Below, in pieces: positions 41,082 through 44,643 of a DNA stretch of 44,643 bases. Numbering within the stretch: the first letter of the stretch is position 1; each line of letters opens with the position of its first letter. The translations under genes were made by a program, and so were the position numbers. The notes under the pieces were generated by a model that had not been told where the DNA came from, did not search any database, and worked only from the letters and a program-made list of their open reading frames with translations. This DNA comes from CAWBNS01 sp964445105 (GTDB lineage: Bacteria > Chlamydiota > Chlamydiia > Chlamydiales > JAJFMA01): NCBI GenBank assembly GCA_964445105.1, contig CAYUJS010000011.1, forward strand, positions 1 to 44,643, read 5' to 3'.

Positions 41082-44033
41082 TTAGACCCAAAGCGACTTC
41101 CAATCTGCCTTGAGGTATTGTTCACTCAGAGCCTTACCATCCACTAGGGGTACCTTCGTGGCCTGGCTCATATAGCTTTTTAGCAATGTCTTTAAACGCA
41201 GACTCTCGATCTGTAGCAGCTTATCGACGAGAAGCCTTTCTTCTAGGAGCTCTGAGACAGCCTGAGCAAGCTTCTTCTCTTGGGATTTGGCTTCTTCACG
41301 TAGATTTTTCAATTCTAAGTGGCCCACTAGTTGGGAGAACCAATCTATGCCTTGTCGTAGCAAAGGCAAAATCTCTTCTCGCCAGCCCGCTGGTAGCTCG
41401 GCCGATCGTTTTAATGCTTGTAAGTGCAGAAAGGGCGTTGTGTCGATTCCCAGCAGCTGACAGTCTTTGGTCGAATGGAAGCCGCATTGCTGCAATTCTG
41501 CTGGCTCACAGCCGAGTTCCTCTTTCATCTGCTGCAGGGTAGGCTCTAGGCCCAAGCTCATGAATAAGCGCGCGACGAAGTCTCCCATGTCAACACCCTC
41601 AGCTGCCTCATCTTCCCAAGTCTGTTCTGGGCAGGCTAGAGTCAAACCTTGAATGGCATGCTGATAACGCTTTACAGCGTCGAGGGCGTCGCTCCAGATC
41701 GAGCTGTCCAGGCCGATTTTGAGCCACATTTCCTCCAAATCTTGTAGATGGCCCAGATCTGCGACTAGGCAGCCCCTCTGCTGGGCCAATTCGCTGGCGG
41801 TCAATTCACGGCTATCGATTTTTTCTTTCAATCTAGGAAGTTCTTCTAACGCCTGAGTGTAGCGCGCCTTTGCTTGCTGCACTAAATCCAGAAAAACATC
41901 TCCAAGACTTTGCCTCGCCAGTTTAGATAAAAAAGGAAGGGTAGCTAGGGCAACGCTGGCGGGCAAACCTTTAATAGTCTCTTGAAAGCCCTCATCGCTT
42001 TCCAGCAAGGGGGCGACCCAGGCAAATGGATCGTGCTGACCAATCCTGGCGTAAAGTTGATCGCTGGGACAGATCAGATCGTTTAAATGCTCGATCACTT
42101 TTTTACGGCCGCTATCTGATGCTAGAGCAATAGCGATGAAAAAAGGGTTGTAAAGGTGTAGGTTTTTCAGCTCGTCGTCGGCCAATCGCAGGATAGGAGC
42201 TGCCAGACGGTCGCGCGCGCCGGGCGAAAGTGCTAGAATCACCTCCTCAATCCATTCCCTGGGATCTTCAGCTTTACCCCTACAGTAGCTCAGAACGTCG
42301 ATCTCCGTTTTTTCATTAGGACGATAAGTTAATGCAATGTCCTCTCGCTCCAATAGCAAGCAAATGAAGGGGTACTGTTTTCGCTCCACAGCCCATGCGA
42401 GCATGGGCTGTCCAAGGTATAGGGCGTTTATATTAACGCCTGGGCTCTCGACCACCCTGCTAGCTCCTTTTTCGTCAATAGCCATTCGGAAGTGCAGGAA
42501 AAACAGCGCCTGGCAATTGGCGGGTGTTGTTGCGTCCATCTTTGACATTAGCATGCTAAGTAGCCGCGGATTAGGGGCCTCAACGTTTACCGCTACCGCG
42601 AACGGTGAGCACCCCTCCAGGTTTTCTGCGTTTACATCAACACCAGCGTACAACAAGTGTTCTACGGCTGCCAGATGCCCGCGGGCACAAGCGTGGTGGA
42701 GAGGCGTTGCGCTTTTTTCGTCGCGTGCGTTCAGATCCGCGCCATTAGCCGCCAACAAATCTAACAAATCGCAGTCGCCATGCCAGGCTGCGCAATGAGC
42801 CATCGTGAACTGTTGGGAGCCGACTGCAAGCGCGAGCAATGCTGGACTCAGCAATTTGTCGACTTGTTTATAGTCTTTTTTACGCGCGTGCGCGAGCGTG
42901 CGCCACCAGTTTCGCACGTCTGCTGAGGGAGAGATGTTGTCCAGTAGAGCCTCAACCAGCTTTAGCGATCCGTCGCCTCTGATAGCGCAGTACAAGGCAT
43001 TTACGCCAGCCTGGCTTTCTACGTATGGGTCGCCCCCTGCGTTTAGCAGTATTAAAGCAATAGCGATGTGACCGTTATTGCAGGCGCACTGCAGGGGGGT
43101 GAGGTGGGTGGGCGCAGGGCCCGCAGGGCTTATCTCTATGCCTGGGGTGGCCAATAGTTGGCGTACCAGGGCCAAATGCCCGTTCATACTGGCATAGTGC
43201 AGGGCCGTAAATCCCGCGTCATCGGGCTGATTGACGTCGACGAGCGAAAGTACGCAGCGGCCCATCTCCCCGATTGCATAATCGGGTCCAAAAGCCCGGC
43301 GAGAAATGGCGTGCAAAGCGTTCGCTCCGGTACTATCTACCGCATCCCATCTGTATGGAAATTTTTTAATTATCCAAGTTGATACTCTACCTGCTAGGCA
43401 AAGAAGGGCCAGTGAGTTGACGGCTAATGAGCTTTTCCAAGGGTTGTCCTGTAATAGCTCAGCTATCACCGTGTGGCAAAAACAGGCTTGAAAAAATAGC
43501 TGCGCATACCTGGCTGTGGGAGTCAGTAGTTCACTAGTGCGAAAATGAAAAAGCCTCGTGGCCATAAAGCTCCAAGAGGAGTTTTGATCCAACCCGCAAA
43601 AGCCTCTGACTACCGCTCTTTGAGCCGTGTCCCCTATTTCACCTAGTGCCTCGCCTGTGTCCAAACCACCCCTCGCACAGCAGGCGAAAAAATATACTAA
43701 GAGGTCTATTTTTTCACGGTGGGCCCCTGGCCACTCGCTAGCTACGTACAGCGCGTCAAGCTTTCTAACCGCGCATTCGATAAACATCCCTGTTACAAGG
43801 CCGGCCGCGCAGCGATACTGACGCTGCAGTATTAGTGCTCCGATAGCTATAGCGCAGATCGCGTCACTCAGCGCAGACGAATAAACGCAAACTCGGGATA
43901 GCAGCTCGTTACGCAATCGGGGGAAGCAAAAAGCCGTAAACGAGGAGGCCATCGGCGCTAAGCAACAGGCCGTTTCCAATTGGATAGGAAGGTTGATTCC
44001 GAAGTTTTGCAAAGCCAGAATAGCCACCTTCAT
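41082..44033 (-). CDS. Large ankyrin-repeat protein
   Basis: About 983 residues from ATG 44033, which has GGGAG five bases upstream; a longer frame with ATG at 44162 lacks one. Residues 1-260 are hydrophobic in parts (ALSDAICAIAIGALIL) and rich in Cys. Ankyrin repeats follow between about 265 and 560, for example GFTALHYASMNGHLALVRQL, LTPLQCACNNGHIAIALILL, TPLHHACARGHLAAVEHLL and GVNALYCAIRGDGSLKLV. The last 350 residues are helical and end in a coiled coil (EEAKSQEKKLAQAVSELLEE). Ankyrin proteins are common effector candidates in amoeba-infecting chlamydiae; that role is inferred. A close paralogue lies just upstream. Confidence 0.85.
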   Translation of the reverse strand: MKVAILALQNFGINLPIQLETACCLAPMASSFTAFCFPRLRNELLSRVCVYSSALSDAICAIAIGALILQRQYRCAAGLVTGMFIECAVRKLDALYVASEWPGAHREKIDLLVYFFACCARGGLDTGEALGEIGDTAQRAVVRGFCGLDQNSSWSFMATRLFHFRTSELLTPTARYAQLFFQACFCHTVIAELLQDNPWKSSLAVNSLALLCLAGRVSTWIIKKFPYRWDAVDSTGANALHAISRRAFGPDYAIGEMGRCVLSLVDVNQPDDAGFTALHYASMNGHLALVRQLLATPGIEISPAGPAPTHLTPLQCACNNGHIAIALILLNAGGDPYVESQAGVNALYCAIRGDGSLKLVEALLDNISPSADVRNWWRTLAHARKKDYKQVDKLLSPALLALAVGSQQFTMAHCAAWHGDCDLLDLLAANGADLNARDEKSATPLHHACARGHLAAVEHLLYAGVDVNAENLEGCSPFAVAVNVEAPNPRLLSMLMSKMDATTPANCQALFFLHFRMAIDEKGASRVVESPGVNINALYLGQPMLAWAVERKQYPFICLLLEREDIALTYRPNEKTEIDVLSYCRGKAEDPREWIEEVILALSPGARDRLAAPILRLADDELKNLHLYNPFFIAIALASDSGRKKVIEHLNDLICPSDQLYARIGQHDPFAWVAPLLESDEGFQETIKGLPASVALATLPFLSKLARQSLGDVFLDLVQQAKARYTQALEELPRLKEKIDSRELTASELAQQRGCLVADLGHLQDLEEMWLKIGLDSSIWSDALDAVKRYQHAIQGLTLACPEQTWEDEAAEGVDMGDFVARLFMSLGLEPTLQQMKEELGCEPAELQQCGFHSTKDCQLLGIDTTPFLHLQALKRSAELPAGWREEILPLLRQGIDWFSQLVGHLELKNLREEAKSQEKKLAQAVSELLEERLLVDKLLQIESLRLKTLLKSYMSQATKVPLVDGKALSEQYLKADWKSLWV

Positions 44034-44288
44034 CGCTGCTCCCTGCTTTTGGCAATCCAAAAAGGACTGTGCCGTCAGGGTCCTAGCAGACAAATAGCCA
44101 TCTTGAAAAGCCATGCCCAAGCGCAAACCACAAACAAAACTATTACCTAAAGGGGAAACCATATGCAAGCTGGGGTAGATATTTTAGCGCTACATTTTAA
44201 TGTTCATACAGTAATAGCTGCAAGAAAAATTAATGAAGATCAGTTTATCATTGATGCTTTATTTTTTATGTGGATAAGCACAGTATAC

Positions 44289-44643
44289 TCAGTCAGCAGA
44301 GATCCAAAGCGACTTCCAATCTGCCTTAAGGTATTGTTCACTCAGAGCCTTGCCATCCACTAAAGCTACCTTCGCTGCCTGGCTCATGTAGCTTCTTAGC
44401 AATGTCTTCAAACGCAGACTCTCGATTTGTAGCAGCTTATCGACGAGGAACCTTTCTTCTAGGAGCTCTGAGGCAGCCTGGGCGAGCTTCTTGCGTTGGG
44501 ATTTTGCTTCTTCACTTAGCTTTTCCAGTCCTAAGTGGTCCGCCAGCCGGGAGAACCAATCTACGCCCTGTTGTAACAAAGGCAAAACCTCTTCTCGCCA
44601 GCCCGCTGGTAGCTCGGCCGATCGTTTTAATGCTTGTAAGTGC
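44289..44643 (-). CDS. Second ankyrin-type paralogue, C-terminal part only
   Basis: The 3' end of a gene that continues past the window. Its last 118 codons match the tail of the gene at 41082-44033 at about 90% of bases by eye, from ALKRSAELPAGWREE to QYLKADWKSLW, then end differently (ISAD against V). No ankyrin unit is visible in the part shown. Tandem duplication or gene conversion of the tail is likely. The 126 bp up to 44162 is AT-rich and may hold the promoter of the downstream copy. Confidence 0.8.
   Translation of the reverse strand, partial: HLQALKRSAELPAGWREEVLPLLQQGVDWFSRLADHLGLEKLSEEAKSQRKKLAQAASELLEERFLVDKLLQIESLRLKTLLRSYMSQAAKVALVDGKALSEQYLKADWKSLWISAD

Overview
The window is a stretch of chromosome from a member of the Chlamydiae, most likely a Chlamydia-related lineage (order Parachlamydiales or similar) and not Chlamydia itself. 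Three gene blocks repeat the classical Chlamydia order: kdsB-pyrG-yqgF / zwf-pgl; rsbV-miaA-mqnC-(large coiled-coil protein)-rsfS-fabF-nudix; and pknD-valS, with folD-apbE as a fourth, shorter match. Genes that Chlamydia itself is thought to lack or lack at these places (nadD, an OpcA-like protein, a PutP-type symporter, large LRR and ankyrin proteins) argue for an environmental, amoeba-type chlamydia. By eye the base composition is balanced, with AT-rich pockets in front of the lineage-specific genes.

Layout. 170-7719 (minus): a Na+-dependent transporter, then a tight operon zwf - opcA-like - pgl - small unknown - maf - HEAT-repeat protein, in which most start codons overlap the preceding stop. 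7952-13138 (plus): a lineage-specific cassette (serine-rich protein broken by a likely frameshift, a leucine-rich-repeat protein, a membrane protein) inserted between zwf and yqgF, genes that are neighbours in Chlamydia. 13132-17569 (minus): yqgF, pyrG, kdsB and a PutP-like symporter. 17663-19279 (minus): a small locus with a LcrH/SycD-type type III secretion chaperone followed by what looks like a broken hydrophobic partner gene. 19363-21188 (minus): folD-apbE. 21644-22075 (plus): FliO-like protein. 22082-29808 (minus): the long conserved run nudix, fabF, rsfS, nadD, coiled-coil protein, mqnC, miaA, rsbV, and ssb beyond a small repeat element. 29978-30800 (plus): a decayed S9-family peptidase. 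31084-32746: two lineage-specific membrane-associated proteins facing each other across a strong terminator. 32917-38898 (plus): pknD and valS. 39420-44643 (minus): a fabI-lipoprotein pair and two tandem ankyrin-repeat paralogues, the second cut by the window edge.

Functionally, the conserved genes cover the oxidative pentose phosphate entry (zwf, opcA, pgl), CTP and CMP-Kdo supply (pyrG, kdsB), futalosine-route menaquinone (mqnC), fatty acid synthesis (fabF, fabI), one-carbon metabolism (folD), NAD synthesis (nadD), tRNA modification and charging (miaA, valS), and signalling (rsbV, pknD). The lineage-specific genes (LRR, ankyrin, serine-rich, chaperone locus) have the look of host-interaction factors, which is an inference.

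The most notable unexplained features are a short dispersed motif (core GCAGCTCCCGCTAAAA) found six times, mostly at 3' ends of minus-strand genes and twice supplying the terminal Ser-Ser-Arg/His-stop codons; a 108-bp element with perfect 14-bp inverted ends that ends inside ssb; and several gene-decay events (serine-rich gene, chaperone-partner gene, S9 peptidase). No tRNA, rRNA or CRISPR array was seen.
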